From Linyphia triangularis (lineage: Eukaryota; Arthropoda; Arachnida; Araneae; Linyphiidae), in NCBI GenBank assembly GCA_963978545.1, contig OZ021723.1, forward strand, positions 48,190,569 through 48,254,568: a stretch of 64,000 nucleotides of DNA, written 5' to 3'. The notes beneath the pieces are model-generated. The model saw nothing but the letters and a program-made list of their open reading frames with translations, made no database searches and was not told the origin of the DNA. This document shows, one piece after another, positions 1 through 12,785 of this stretch. A program made the translations under genes and the position numbers. Every line of letters begins with the position of its first letter. The first letter of the stretch is position 1.

Positions 1-984
1 TATAATAAAACGAATGTATGCGCCTGTGTGTCTGTCTGTTTGTCCTTTATGCATTACTACATCATTCATCCTATCAACAGGAAAGTTTGGTTCCCGCGAA
101 GGTTTCTGGGATAATTTTTCTTTTAATTTTTTTTTTATTAATTAACAAATATTATAAATAAACGATTTCTAATAAAGCTACATCTCTGAAATTTTCTAGA
201 TAAGTATAGTTTCGGCCTTCTAATTGGATTTTTGCTAAACAGAATTTTAAAATTTTGATTTCTTTTTTTTTTAATTAATTTTTTTAATTAATTAACAAAT
301 ATTTCATAAAACGATTTTTAATAGGACTACAGCTCTGAAATTTTCAACATAATTAGTTTTGGCCTTCTAATTAGACTTTTGACAAACATAATTTAAAATT
401 TTGATTAGCTTTTTTTTAATTAATTTTTGTAATTAACAAATATTTTACTAAACGATTTCTAATTGGCTATAGTTCTGAAATTTGCAACATAAGTAGTTTT
501 TGCCTTTTAATTGGTCTTTTGAAAAATAGAATTTCTTCTAATAGGCCTAGAGCTTTGAAAATTTCAACGTAGTTATGGCCTTCTAATTTTGTTTTTTACA
601 AATAAGTGTTAAAATATTCTCAAATGGGTGTTATATTATTGTATTACCAGGGATTTTTTTTTTTTTTTTGCTTCTTGACAGGGTAGGGGCTTCTAATATT
701 AAGGGTTTACGTAGCAATAACTTTTTAGGGAATGAAGCGAGCTTATGCTTGCATAGCAATGAACATTTCAACGTGTGAAGTAAGCCTGTGCTTATGTGTC
801 AATGAACTTTTCAGCGAGCAAAGCCAGCTTGGTTTTGGGTATCAATGAATCACCCTGCGAACAAAGCGTCAAAAGTTGGAACCTATACACCAATTACGGA
901 TCTCCCTCGGTCGGCAACGCAACTCTAACTAAAATATTGCACATAGCACAATTTCGCAGCGAAGCACGGGTACTATTCAGCTAG
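1..984 (+). mobile_element. Helitron-like non-autonomous element, 5' end cut by window edge
   Basis: The window opens with TATAATAAAACGAATGTATG and a TGTGTGTCTGTCTGTTTGTCC stretch, wording that recurs at the 5' ends of arthropod Helitron-like elements, where the first bases are TC. At 961-984 the text GCGAAGCACGGGTACT runs into CTAG followed by T, which fits a Helitron 3' terminus (CTRR inserted before T). The interior is AT-rich with a short tandem array and no transposase frame. I see no clear terminal hairpin, so the family call rests on resemblance of the two ends. Confidence 0.4.
120..600. repeat. Imperfect tandem repeat, about 145-bp unit, four copies
   Basis: The words ATTAACAAATATT, CGATTTCTAATA, CTGAAATTTT and GGCCTTCTAATT recur in the same order. 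ATTAACAAA begins at 141, 291 and 432, giving steps of 150 and 141. The fourth copy (about 530-600) is shortened. The copies are diverged by substitutions and T-tract length. The array lies inside the putative Helitron-like element. Confidence 0.75.
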
Positions 985-1567
985 TTGCGAATAAAAACGA
1001 AAACTAATTAACTTCTGAAGTAATTCAGGAGATCATGCCTCTAGTGGCGCCATCTAGTTATAACTGGGGGACTAAATAGGGGAAAATGCAAAATTTTAAA
1101 GTAATAAAGAAATGGGAAATAAATATCATCAATATATATATATATAGCTTAAAAGATACGAGTCATATCTAATACGATCAGATTTTTCTGATTAAAAAAT
1201 CAGGACATGTCTCTGCTATGGAAAAGGGATAATTTTTTTTACGTATTTATTTATGGAGTTCGGAACACACAATTCTAAAATCTTCAATGTTTGAGGTTTT
1301 TTCGGAAGATATACAATATACATTGTTTTTTGAGGCTATAATCCAGAAACTCTGCAGAAATATGACAAGTTAATTTTAGTTATTAACAAAGATTTCAGAG
1401 TAATTGCAGAAAGTTGTGCCTTCTCAGAATTCCAAATTTTACTAACAATAGAAAATGTTCTTTCAATATCTGCAGTTTTCCCGACAAACTAAAGCTGAAT
1501 TCCACAATTTTCATAATTTGGCAATTTCAATTGAATGCTGGTGGAAATGTAAATGGGTAATGTAAAT
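985..1567. other. AT-rich spacer, nothing recognised
   Basis: I see no gene or repeat boundary here apart from a short AT run near 1131-1146. Confidence 0.5.
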
Positions 1568-2660
1568 GTCGTCAAAATCACTAAGATCACATACAGATCA
1601 CAATGTGATATCGCAGTGACAAAGCTTTCGTTGCGAAAATCGCATAAATCACATGGATGTCGCCAAAATCACTAAGATCACATACAGATCACAATGTGAT
1701 ATCGCAGTGACAAAGCTTTCGTTGCGAAAATCGCATAATTCACATGGATGTCGCCAAAATCACTAAGATCACATACAGATCACAATGTGATATCGCAGTG
1801 ACAAAGTTTTCGTTGCGAAAATCGCATAAATCACATGGATGTCGCCAAAGTCACTAAGATCACATACAGATCACAATGTGATATCGCAGTGACAAAGTTT
1901 TCGTTGCGAAAATCGCATAAATCACATGGATGTCGCCAAAGTCACTAAGATCACATACAGATCACAATGTGATATCGCAGTGACAAAGTTTTCGTTGCGA
2001 ATATCGCATAAATCACATGGATGTCGCCAAAATCACTAAGATCACATACAGATCACAATGTGATATCGCAGTGACAAAGCTTACGTTGCGAAAATCGCAT
2101 AAATTACACGGATGTCGCCAAAGTCACTAAGATCACATACAGATCACAATGTGATATCGCAGTGACAAAGTTTTCGTTGCGAAAATCGCATAAATCACAT
2201 GGATGTCGCCAAAGTCACTAAGATCACATACAGATCCCAATGTGATATCGCAGTGACAAAGTTTTCGTTGCGAAAATCGCATAAATCACATGGATGTCGC
2301 CAAAATCACTAAGATCACATACAGATCACAATGTGATATCGCAGTGACAAAGCTTACGTTGCGAAAATCGCATAAATCACACGGATGTCGCCAAAGTCAC
2401 TAAGATCACATACAGATCACAATGTGATATCGCAGTGACAAAGCTTTCGTTGCGAAAATCGCATAAATCACATGGATGTCGCCAAAATCACTAAGATCAA
2501 AAAACAGATCACAATGTGACATCGCAGCGACAAAGCTTTCGTTGCGAAAATCGCATAAATCACATAGATGTCGCCAAAGTCACTAAGATCGCATACTGAT
2601 CACAATGTGATATAGCAGTGACGTGAGATTCGTTGATAAAATCACATAGATGTCCCCAAA
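1568..2660 (+). repeat. 91-bp satellite array, about 12 units
   Basis: The marker GTCGYCAAARTCACTAAG begins at 1568, 1659, 1750, 1841, 1932, 2023, 2114, 2205, 2296, 2387 and 2478, exactly 91 bases apart, then at 2570 after a one-base insertion. Copies differ by a few substitutions, for example AAAGCTTTCG against AAAGTTTTCG and AAAGCTTACG. Each unit contains the near-palindrome ATCACAATGTGAT. The last unit decays after about 2620. This is a conventional tandem satellite: the copies abut with no unique spacers. Confidence 0.95.
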
Positions 2661-3010
2661 ATCACATAGAGATCACACTGATACCACAAAAATAGCATAA
2701 ATGTTAAAATGTGATATCCCTGTGTATCCCTGCGATATCGCAAAATTACGTCTTATATCACATACATGTCACAAAATGACTTATTTGTGATTTTCATTAT
2801 ATAAAATTATTTTGGGATATCACTGGATATCGCTGCCATATCACAAAGTAACATCACGACTTCGTCACAGTGTGAAGTCGCTGCGATATCACATGGAAGT
2901 CGAAAGTGACGTGAACTTTTGCGACATCGCTGCGATATCCCATGCAAGTCACATTGTGACCGTGATCTTTGCGACGAAAAACTTCGTTGCAGTGACGTAA
3001 CTGTGACAAA
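2661..3010. repeat. Degenerate satellite-related sequence
   Basis: This stretch keeps satellite words such as TGTGATATC and GCGATATCACA without the 91-base register. Phrases such as CTGCGATATCACATGG resemble the complementary strand of the satellite unit, so part of it may be in inverted orientation to the array. Confidence 0.5.
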
Positions 3011-3616
3011 GATGGTTAGTAGGGCGTATTTAAAATTTTTCGTTTTATATAAAGTTCAATAACTTATGGAAATTTTTTTGTCTGTAATTGTTTTAAAATT
3101 GTCCTTTGTTGTCCAATTGTTTTTATAGTCTATTAATTTTTCATTGTTATGATTGATTAATCTGAATGAATTACTGAAAACTAAAAATAACAGTTTTCAA
3201 AGTTCACTGTTCCGCTAGACTGGTATAACATTTCCGGTTTAAAAATACAATTTCTTATAACTTAATGAATTATAGTATTGGTAATAATATTAGTGTTAAA
3301 ATAAGGCAGTTCAAAAGTTTCCCCAAAATATGGTTCATAGCCCACAAACAATTGGTCATTCGACCACTTATCCACCAGTGTTCAACGCTGCTTGAGTACA
3401 ATATTATTTAATTAATAATCATGAACTGTTTATAATTACTCATATATAATAATGTATTGACATAAGAATGTGTTGGTTCTCGAAGCTTCAGTACACTGTA
3501 AAAAGGGCATCTTGAAAGAAAGGGGTATTTCTTTCAGTGCATCCCATTCTATACGCTTTCATCTAAATCAAAGAATTAAATCATTCATTATATTTAGTCA
3601 TTAACCATTAGTACTA
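3011..3616. other. AT-rich spacer, nothing recognised
   Basis: No coding signal or repeat structure is visible. Confidence 0.5.
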
Positions 3617-3642
3617 CACTACGGGAAAAAAGTAGAAGGACA
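3617..3642 (+). repeat. Left outer terminal inverted repeat of the Tc3-like element
   Basis: It starts right after the TA duplication and matches the complemented right end (5154-5179) with two mismatches over 26 bases. Confidence 0.9.
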
Positions 3643-3941
3643 GTCATATTTTGTAATTTATGCTTTGTATTTCGATCCTCCTGATCTAAATTTCTTTTTT
3701 TATGTAGTTTGGCTACTTTTTCCTTTTTATAAATGAGTAAATTTTATCGACCACTAGTAAAAATTAAGGAAAACAGTACTGAACGATTTTTGGTGTGTGA
3801 AAAAAGTAGAAGGACACGTGCTAAAATAATTTGTTTTGGAATATATTAAACCTCAAAGGTAGGTGTTTCATTCTTTTTAACTGTTTTTGTTAAGAAAAAC
3901 ATACTGTTTTATTGAAAATCCGTCGTTTTCATCTTTTTAGA

Positions 3942-4940
3942 ATGCCTAGAGGAAAACCTTTAAGTGAGTTTGAAAAAGGCCAAATTTATGCCCACAAAAA
4001 CGATGGCAAAAGTGTAAGAGAGATTGTACACCAGCTACATATTAGTCCAAATACTGTTTCAAACTATATAAGAAATCCTAGTAGTCAGGGAACAAAAAAG
4101 AAGACTGGCAGACCTAAAAAACTGATGCAACGCGATCGAAGAAAAATCATTCGGGAACTAAAAAAAACGGATGAAAGTATTGCCAAAGCTCAAAATAATG
4201 CAGGCATCACACACGTTTCAAGAAGAACTGTCTACAACTACATAAAAAGGTCCGAAAATTTCGTATTCCGAAAAAGGAAGCACCATCCCAAATGGAATGA
4301 AAGGCACATTGAACACCGACTGCACTGAGCTAAAAACCACATGTCCTGGACTTCAGAATGCACCTCCGTTATATTTTCTGATGAGAAAAGATTTAATTTA
4401 GACGGTCCAGATGGCTACAAATACTATTGGCACTGACTCGGTACTGAAGAAAAGACTTATTCTACCCGAAAGATGGGAGGAGGGAGTTTAATGGTTTGGT
4501 TGGCAGTCTGGTACGGAGGAAGAACAAGCCTAGTGTTCCTGAGTGGCAGGCAGAAACACACAGATTACATCCAAGTCTTGAATTCAGATCTCCTTCCCTA
4601 CGGCGTTGAGCTAGGCGGAAATGACTGGATTTTTCAACAGGACGGAGCATCAATTCACACAGCTAATGGGGTTAAAAATTGGTTTGCAGCAAATAATGTT
4701 CGGGTTTTGCCATGGCCTGCTAAAAGCCCGGACCTCAACATTGTAGAGAACATATGGGCAATGATTGTTCGTCGCGTTTACGCGGAATGCAAGCAGTTTG
4801 AATCTATAGTTGAGCTTTGGAGAACTTTGAATTATGTATAGGACAATTTCTGCCAAACAGAAATTCAAACTTTATATGATTCGATGCCAAATCGAATTTT
4901 TGAAGTAATCAAAGCCAATGGTGGAAGAATTCCCTATTAA
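3942..4940 (+). pseudogene. Tc3-like DDE transposase, broken by three stop codons
   Basis: One frame runs from the ATG at 3942 (MPRGKPLSEFEKGQIYA) to a natural TAA at 4938-4940, about 332 codons, the usual length for Tc1-family transposases. The N-terminal third carries two helix-turn-helix-like segments (IVHQLHISPNTVSNYI and a second ending SRRTVYNYIK) with the basic KKTGRPKK linker. The catalytic triad is visible: Asp147 in FSDEKRF, Asp234 in FQQDGASIH and Glu269 in SPDLNIVENIW, giving DD34E spacing. Internal stops are TGA at 4326-4328, TGA at 4434-4436 and TAG at 4839-4841. The first and third sit where tryptophan would be expected, consistent with single G-to-A changes. No frameshift is needed to read through, so the copy is relatively young. 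Confidence 0.92.
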
Positions 4941-5153
4941 TAAGACTTTTATTTGCATTATTTAGAAGTGTCCTTCTACTTTTTTCACAGAGTATGATGA
5001 AGTCAAAACTGATTTATTGCTGTACTTGACCTGTATTTTTTTTGTTTCAATTTTCAGATACAGTTATCTGTTTGTAATTAGTAATTTAAAGTGTTACTCA
5101 TTAAATTGTAATGGAAAAAAATCAGTGTTTTTTATTTATAAAAAAAAATCATG

Positions 5154-5179
5154 TGTCCTTCTACTTTTTTCACGCAGTG
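5154..5179 (-). repeat. Right outer terminal inverted repeat of the Tc3-like element
   Basis: This is the complement of 3617-3642, followed directly by the right TA duplication. Confidence 0.9.
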
Positions 5180-5181
5180 TA

Positions 5182-7700
5182 TAAGTACAACAATATTTAA
5201 TCATTTTGAATATGCTTGCTTAATCTATATTTTAATCATAGTAGAAGAAGACAAACGAGAATGTGTTGTATTTTGGCTTCTATGGGAATTAAATTAATGG
5301 CACCTGAATGTGTATTACTATGTTCAGAAAGTTAAAATACGTCTTTAAGAGACAGGGTTTCTTTTTGAAACGCAATAATTCAAACATTCTGTAGGTACAT
5401 CAAATTCAAATTATGATATTTTAATATCCCAGGCATTTGTGTGGACAGCAGAAATGTCACGTTGCAGTATTGCTGATGTCAAAAACAAACCTACATACTT
5501 CATGGTATTTGCATTAAGCTGAGTAAATATATCTAAAAGCAGCGTGGCAACTGAGAAATCTAGATATCTAGTGGTGGTAAAAATAATAGGTGCATAAATA
5601 AGCGTGCGTGTTGTTTCATAAGTTTTTAATTTAGCTCTAATTATTCACTTTTGGTTGAACTGAGAGATTATGCAAAATTCGGTAATTTAATGGTAACTTA
5701 GTACTGTAATAATTATGAAATTTCGATGTCCATTATTCAAAAACTGAACGTTTACTAGAAAGACTACTTAATTTTTTAAATAACAAAGCTTACGCTTTTG
5801 AAGTGAGGCTAAACATTTTGAAAATGTTGTGTTAAAACTGTAGATTGATAGTTAATTAGAGTATTTTTTTGCATAAGTTAGTTAAATAAACAGTAGAGTA
5901 CTTCTTACTAGAATATTTAGCGAAATAATTTCATATTTTATTAAAACAGGTAAATGATGTGCCTTTAAACACATTTTCTCTTACAAAAATATTTTTAGTG
6001 ATTTAAAATTTGTTATTTTATAGAGATATTTCTAAAAAATCTGCTTAAAGTAATTCTAATAAGTGAAATAATTTTATATTGGTTTCTATATTAAACGATC
6101 AAAATGCCCATAGAATGCTACAGTTTTACTATTTTTAAAATAACTTTATTATATTTAAATTTTTTACACTTGATGTATTGTTTGGGTTAAGTAGGTTTAA
6201 GTTCAGTAGGTTCATTGGCTTAAGTATTTTTTGGTTTATTTTCGATTGAATTCTAAATGATTTATCTCTAATATCGATTTAAACTTTCAAGTAAAGGTCA
6301 ATGACCGAATATTTTGCTATTAAGTAAAGTTTATGTATTTTATGAAAATGTATGGTACTTTGTTGCATATATCACTATTACACACATACACCAGCCTATA
6401 AATTAGAAACCAGTTAATATTTATGCAAATGTTGATTACGAGTACCTAACGTTATTACGTTATTACCTAACATAATGAAATTGTCTAGTATGAATCGAGA
6501 GACAATTAACCAAAATTTGGCATAATTAGGGTATGCATATCCATTTCAAAAGAAACAAATCAGAATGAGCAAACGACAAACCTTTTAATTCTTAAAAATG
6601 TCTTTACATCATTTTGAGTTATAAGGAGCCCGATTGGCACTTTACTATTCATAATTACAACTTTCATGGCAATAGCTGGAGTGTATAATATCAGGGGATT
6701 GCATAGAACTCTAGACCTTAAGGATGCAACATTTTGAAAAGTTTTTGATAAACTTTTAATTCCGTGCGTGTTTAAGGATGTGTAGAAGTTTGGCGGAAAG
6801 TGTTTACTCAAGGTTAGTTTTATAGAGATATTTGATTTTAGTCTTTAACATCGAACACTCAAACATCAAGGCATCAAACGCAAAAATTGTAATGACATAG
6901 CTCCTAAATCCCTTCCAACATCCACTGATAACATAAGTACAATCCCCCCCCCTTCCCACATCCGAAGAAGTTTCACTGATTCTTCTACATCACAATCACC
7001 ATCGCATCATTTATTCCATCTCTCGTTTATCATCGTGTGAGATAAAGCTCCCCACAAAACATGGCTAACTCTTTTCTCTTTCTTAGCCAGTGGGTAAAGT
7101 GGGGGACAGTAGAGCAGTCTCTAAACGTATTCAGCTGAAAGTCGTAATGGTATAAGTCGAAACAAAGTTTTTTTTGGATTATGGAGTCCTTGGAACTATT
7201 GATATGTGCAGTGTGATTCACAGGACACACTGTGTATTTTCCACATACAAATAGTGCATGATAACTAGAAAAATTTGACATGGTAGATAGAGGGACTTGG
7301 ATATCATTGAGATCTATTCATCAGCATAATGTTATTAAATAATTAAAGAATCATTATTTACTTTGTACTTTAATAACATGCAAAAATATCCTTAAGACTT
7401 CATTTAAATATGTTTATCATTAATAGGAAAACTTTTAACAAGCAGCGAGAGAAAGAGCAGTATCATTAAAGTGTAGCATATACCATTTTATTTTCAATCA
7501 TTCAATGTAAATATTGAATAACAAAGTGGTACTTCGTACAGTTAAAGATTGATATGGAAATTAGTGATAAAGAAATTGAGGAAATTAATGATAAGTAAAT
7601 TAATGATAAAGAAATTAATGAAATTTCTCAAAAATTATAAATATAAAATAAATATAGAGAAATAATGCTGCACAGCTTCAATCCCCCAGATTATTTTTAA
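5182..7700. other. AT-rich spacer, nothing recognised
   Basis: There is no gene, tRNA or clear repeat. A short poly-C tract lies near 6945-6954. Confidence 0.45.
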
Positions 7701-8248
7701 TTAACTCTTTTCATGCTCAAAATTGCATTGTCGTTTATAAAAGGATTTTATGTTTTTTTAAGTCAATGGTGGTAAAAAAATTATTTATGATTTTGTACAG
7801 CATTTTCTAGATCGCTGTTAACTTGAAAATATGTGAAATTTGGATATTGCAAAAAAAAAAAAAAAAAAAAAAAAAAAACGCCGTTGAAATAAGAAGAAAA
7901 TCAAACACCTCCCGACAGTATTCAGAATAAATACTTTAATGGATGGGAAAATGAAGTTCCATCCTTTCTAGCATTTATTTCTTTTGAAAAAAATTTGTCG
8001 ACAAATATTTGAATATAACCAAAAGTTCATGGCATTTATTTGACACAGATAGTAAAAGGGTTTCCAAAACTGGGGTATCGATGTTAAATAGTTGATATTA
8101 ACATAATAAGAATTCACAATGGGAATTTTTTTGCTAAAACTTGATACTAAAATTTTATGCATCTGCTGTGGATGTTTTAATGAAAGAATAAATATATTAT
8201 ATAGAAATTTTGAATGTTTCAAAGTTACCTTAGGCATGAAAGGGTTAA
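7701..8248. mobile_element. TTAA-flanked MITE (piggyBac-type target), 540 bp
   Basis: TTAA lies at 7701-7704 and 8245-8248. The inner ends are CTCTTTTCATGC on the left and, complemented, CCCTTTCATGCC on the right, about 13 bases of imperfect terminal inverted repeat. TTAA duplications are typical of piggyBac and Kolobok elements. The interior has no transposase frame. A 27-base A tract lies at about 7852-7878. Confidence 0.45.
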
Positions 8249-9179
8249 ATGAAAAAATACTGAAATAATATCAAGCAACAAGACATTACCTATAAGAACA
8301 CATGTACGAAAGATACATGTTTTACAAAGATATTTGCAACTTTGAATTTCAATAATTGAGGAACTATTCTATAAAGTTATAACGTAAGACGACCAAACCT
8401 CAATACAATTTGGAATTCTGTCCACCATATCCCAAATTAACAAATCAATAATTCACATTAATTTATGGAACATAATAATACTAAACACTGAAAGGCTTAT
8501 TGTGGGTAAGCTCATGATCCTGCCAATTCATACAGTTTTTGCCTGAAACTCAAAATACAGATTAATAAAATGATTTTTGTACATTTTCCTAACTTTATTT
8601 GGTCAATACGTGAATTAAGGCTCATTTTAACGGGTATCTAAGGTTTACTCGGACAGTTGCCATTTGAAATCAAGCAGTTAGTTGCAAAACACGAAAAAGC
8701 AAGGGCTTCGAGTTACCAAATTAAAAAAAAAAAGAAAAAAAAGTCAAGTTTGAATACTGTCATATCAATTGTTCCGGTTTGGCTGTGCCAAAATACATAA
8801 AGACAAATGTTGCTATTGCAAGACCTATTCTCGCAGTATCCTTACAGTTGCAATTTAGAGAATAAGTGTTTTGCATAAGATGTATAGCAATGCCATTAAT
8901 TATACTAAAGTGATAATATACGCAAGTGTTACAGAAACCATTTTGTACATAATTAAAGGACATTCATACATTTATCTTAAATTTCCCTTCAGCCGTAAAT
9001 TTCTCTTAAAATGAACCTTGTTTTGTACTTACTAGTGACCTACTTCACGAAGTAGATAATTTACGGAATTTGACCTACAAAGCTCTATTCAGCAGAGTCA
9101 TGACTTTGTTGTCAAACAACACTGATCCCGTCACCAGCCCTAGGAATGGAAACCATTCATTAGATGTACTATAGATATA
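8249..9179. other. AT-rich spacer, nothing recognised
   Basis: No supported gene. Short minus-strand frames here have no domain signal. Confidence 0.45.
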
Positions 9180-9700
9180 ATAACCTGGCATCTTCGCGCT
9201 CACTAATCGGTGCATTGAGTGTTATTTTACCCTTTAAAAAAGACTTCACGATGAAATATAAAGGGAGTTGCCACTCTGGGCTTTGACTGCATGGACATCG
9301 CATTTGTGTCTTATACCACTTTGACTTTTAACATGTGGCTTGTACTCCCACAAAAGGAGGGAAGATTCTGAAATCAGCCAAGAGAGTCGTCAGGAGAGAA
9401 CTTATGAAGCAAAGCCTCACCTGCCATGATAAATGAGAGATACCCTGTGGGTGTGTCTGGAGCACGTGCCATTCTGACGTCACCATTGTACACGCCCTTC
9501 CTCTAGGGAAAGGCACACCAAGAGTCCAGAAATTCCAGTGTACACACAGACACCAAGATGACTCTCGGCTATTGAGTTGGAGGAGAAGTGATGGGGCTTT
9601 GTTCTCAGCAGGGAGGTTATGCCTCTAATAGGGCAATTGGGACTGGATGCGGAACAGATTGTGACCACATGGTGAGATCGTTATGTTTGTGATGTGATGG
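9180..9700. promoter_or_regulatory. GC-rich island with CRE and E-box, candidate enhancer or promoter
   Basis: This stretch is visibly richer in G and C than its surroundings but has no frame longer than about 60 codons. It contains a perfect palindromic cAMP-response element TGACGTCA at 9475-9482 and a CACGTG E-box at 9463-9468, only six bases apart. TCTGGAGCACGTGCC lies just upstream. I see no tRNA or transposon ends. It could be a conserved enhancer, a promoter with a non-coding exon, or an unrecognised repeat. Confidence 0.4.
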
Positions 9701-10104
9701 TTAGTGCTGCATGACTTTTTTTATTTCTTGTGTTTGTGGATAAAGGAGTATCAGGAAGGATTTGTGATTTGTAAATAGCGATATTTTGGTCAAATAAATG
9801 ATTAATTTAGGAATAATGAGCCATTTAATTTTCAATACTGATATTCATTTTTGGAATAATAGTAATTTTTGTAAACAAAGTCTACTTTTTCCAAATGCGG
9901 CGCATTAAAATGTGAGGTATAAATTTTGATTGACAAATATTTTATCTATAGACAAATTTTCAATCTAACGTTATTTCGATTTTAAACTAAATATCACTTC
10001 TACTATTTTACAAAATAAAAACTCAATTCTATTGAACGTCTTCCATGGTTTATGGATGGAATGTCTTTCTCATTCTAAAATATCCTTGTTGATTACTTTT
10101 AAGT
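9701..10104. other. AT-rich spacer, nothing recognised
   Basis: No feature seen. Confidence 0.5.
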
Positions 10105-10107
10105 TTG

Positions 10108-10666
<559 letters not shown>

Positions 10667-11181
10667 TCTCGTTAAAGCATTTATCAGATAAAAATGTATC
10701 TGGAATAAGTATTGTCTTACATTACAAGGTGTTAGCAAGTTTCTAAATTATGAAAAATCAATTATTTAGAACAGATGTTACAAAGACGCAGCTAGTTTTA
10801 TAATCGGTAAAATGGAAATGCATTTATTTCCTATACGTAGCCTTTGCTTTGTCTTATGTAAAAAAAATTATGTTCTATTACATTTAATAATTTATAAAAT
10901 GAAATAATATATATTATGATAAGAGTTATGAAGTAACTTACTTTAATATTTTGAGAGGAATGTATTTAATATATCCTCAATAATAGGTGATAACATTGGG
11001 TGCTAGCTGTAAAACATAGATAGGTTTGAGGATGGCTTTCAAATGTCTTATTTAGAGGGAAAGTATAATACATGTCACACAAGTGTACGCCATAGTTTAA
11101 TAGATATTGTAATTTTAATACGTACGGTACAGGATATTTATCTAACTTATGAGATAAAAATACAAGTGAACAAATTCTTGG

Positions 11182-12499
11182 GAAATTATAATATCAGAAG
11201 ACATGTATTGGATGGTTATTTTAATGAGATCTAGCATAAAATATGTGGCAATGGCTTTTAAATATACACTAGAAATGAATGTAGAAATAGAGGCTGATTT
11301 ACTTGGAACAGTTCATGTAGGGAGTTATTGCATCATTACAGGTACATAAATCCATTCTCCATAACCTCTCTTAGCTCATCTTTAAATTCTACTTAAAAAT
11401 CTGGTTCATTTACTAAAAATTTATACTAAAGAAAAATAATTTTTTCAAAAGAAATTAGACAATAAATTAAAATCACTAAATTCGTGTTTGAAAATCTTCC
11501 CATCTACAAACAAACGGGTTTTTCTTGAATACAAAAAATTAATCCACATTAATTCACATTTTACTATGTACTTTTATTTTAAGTTCCAAAACGATTTTTT
11601 TCCCATTTAGATTTAATTACTAAAAATTTATAGACCACTAAAAATGGTGCATCTTTGTGTTGTTATTTTTTTTTATAACTTCCTAATCTATATTTCTTCA
11701 ACTTTTTCATTTGAAGCACGAAAATAAAACATAGTTTTGTCCTGTTTCTTGAAATAATTTTTTAATAACAAAAATCCCTTTTGCCAAAAAACTTTTTATG
11801 TATACATTTTTTAATATATATTGAACTTTATGTATCTCTAAAGTCCTATAACATATTTAGCAGTTCTAGTCTTTTAAAAAATCCAAAACATCATACCAGT
11901 ATGCAAACTATGAGAAAACCTGCATTTTTCTATTATTCTGTAAATAAAGACAGAATGGAAAAGTAATCTACTTATCTCGTATTACGGTATTCTTGACAAC
12001 CCGTTCTTTAAATGTCCTTTGGCGACTTATTCGACCTTGCCTACTTAACTGCATATGAATCCGGTTTGGAGGCACTTAGGTGTTTGTGTGCCGATGGGAT
12101 TATTATAATTACTATTATTTATATCTTAAAATTGCACTTAATATGCCACAATTATGTAAAATTTCATGCATGTTTTTCCTCGATGGTTTCTTGTAAATCG
12201 ATAGTGATCACATTCTCAATATTACTTTCAGATTTTAAGCGATGGGAATATTAAGTAGATGAAAAATCAATGAAAAACTTTATCAATTACAACTACGTTA
12301 TATTTTAGGTACCAACGGAGAAGACACTCAAAAGAGGTAAAACACTTAAAAATCCAATATTGAAAGTCAATGTTTGCGTATTTGCGTTGGAACTATCTAA
12401 ATTAGTGAAACATATCATATAGAGTCAAATTTTTTTTGAATACTTACATTATTTTAATAAAATACAAATATTAATGAAAAGTTTAATGTAATTAACAGT
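11182..12499. other. AT-rich spacer, nothing recognised
   Basis: No supported gene or repeat boundary. Confidence 0.45.
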
Positions 12500-12785
12500 A
12501 CATAACCTGGTAGCACAGTGGTATTGGTCAATGTTGGAAAGTGGAGTTCTGGCAAGATTGTCCAATGCATGCCGAAACGCGAGCATCGTTCCAAAATACA
12601 CGATTTTTTAAAGAAAAAGAACTCGACAAAACCATCCCAAAACATATTTTTTACCCCTCCGTCTCTTCTTATAAGAAGATATTTCAATTTTAAAACTTTG
12701 CATCAACATTTCAAAGCTTCCAGTATATTTTACCCTGCAATGGATAAGATTTTCCAAGATCCGTAGCAACGGCCAGTCTACAAGG
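12500..12785 (-). repeat. Dispersed repeat family R, copy 1
   Basis: Read on the minus strand this matches 16776-17052. Shared phrases include ACTGGCC, GGAAG(C/T)TTTGAAATGTTG, GTATTTTGGAA(C/G)GATGCTCG and CCAATAC(C/T)(A/G)CTGT(G/A)CTAC. No coding capacity or terminal repeat is obvious. Confidence 0.7.

Larger units (their letters stand above)
3617..5179 (+). mobile_element. Tc1/mariner-superfamily (Tc3-like) transposon, complete but decayed
   Basis: The element is bounded by TA at 3615-3616 and 5180-5181. The left end reads CACTACGGGAAAAAAGTAG and the right end, complemented, CACTGCGTGAAAAAAGTAG, both continuing AAGGACA. A second copy of the GAAAAAAGTAGAAGGACA motif lies about 180 bases inside each end (near 3798-3815 and 4967-4985). 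This is the inverted/direct repeat layout known from Tc3 and Sleeping Beauty. It holds one transposase relic with three in-frame stops, so it is non-autonomous now but may remain mobilisable in trans. Confidence 0.93.

Noticed and set aside
1568..2660. CRISPR array
   Set aside because: The 91-base units abut with no unique spacers, and the genome is eukaryotic.
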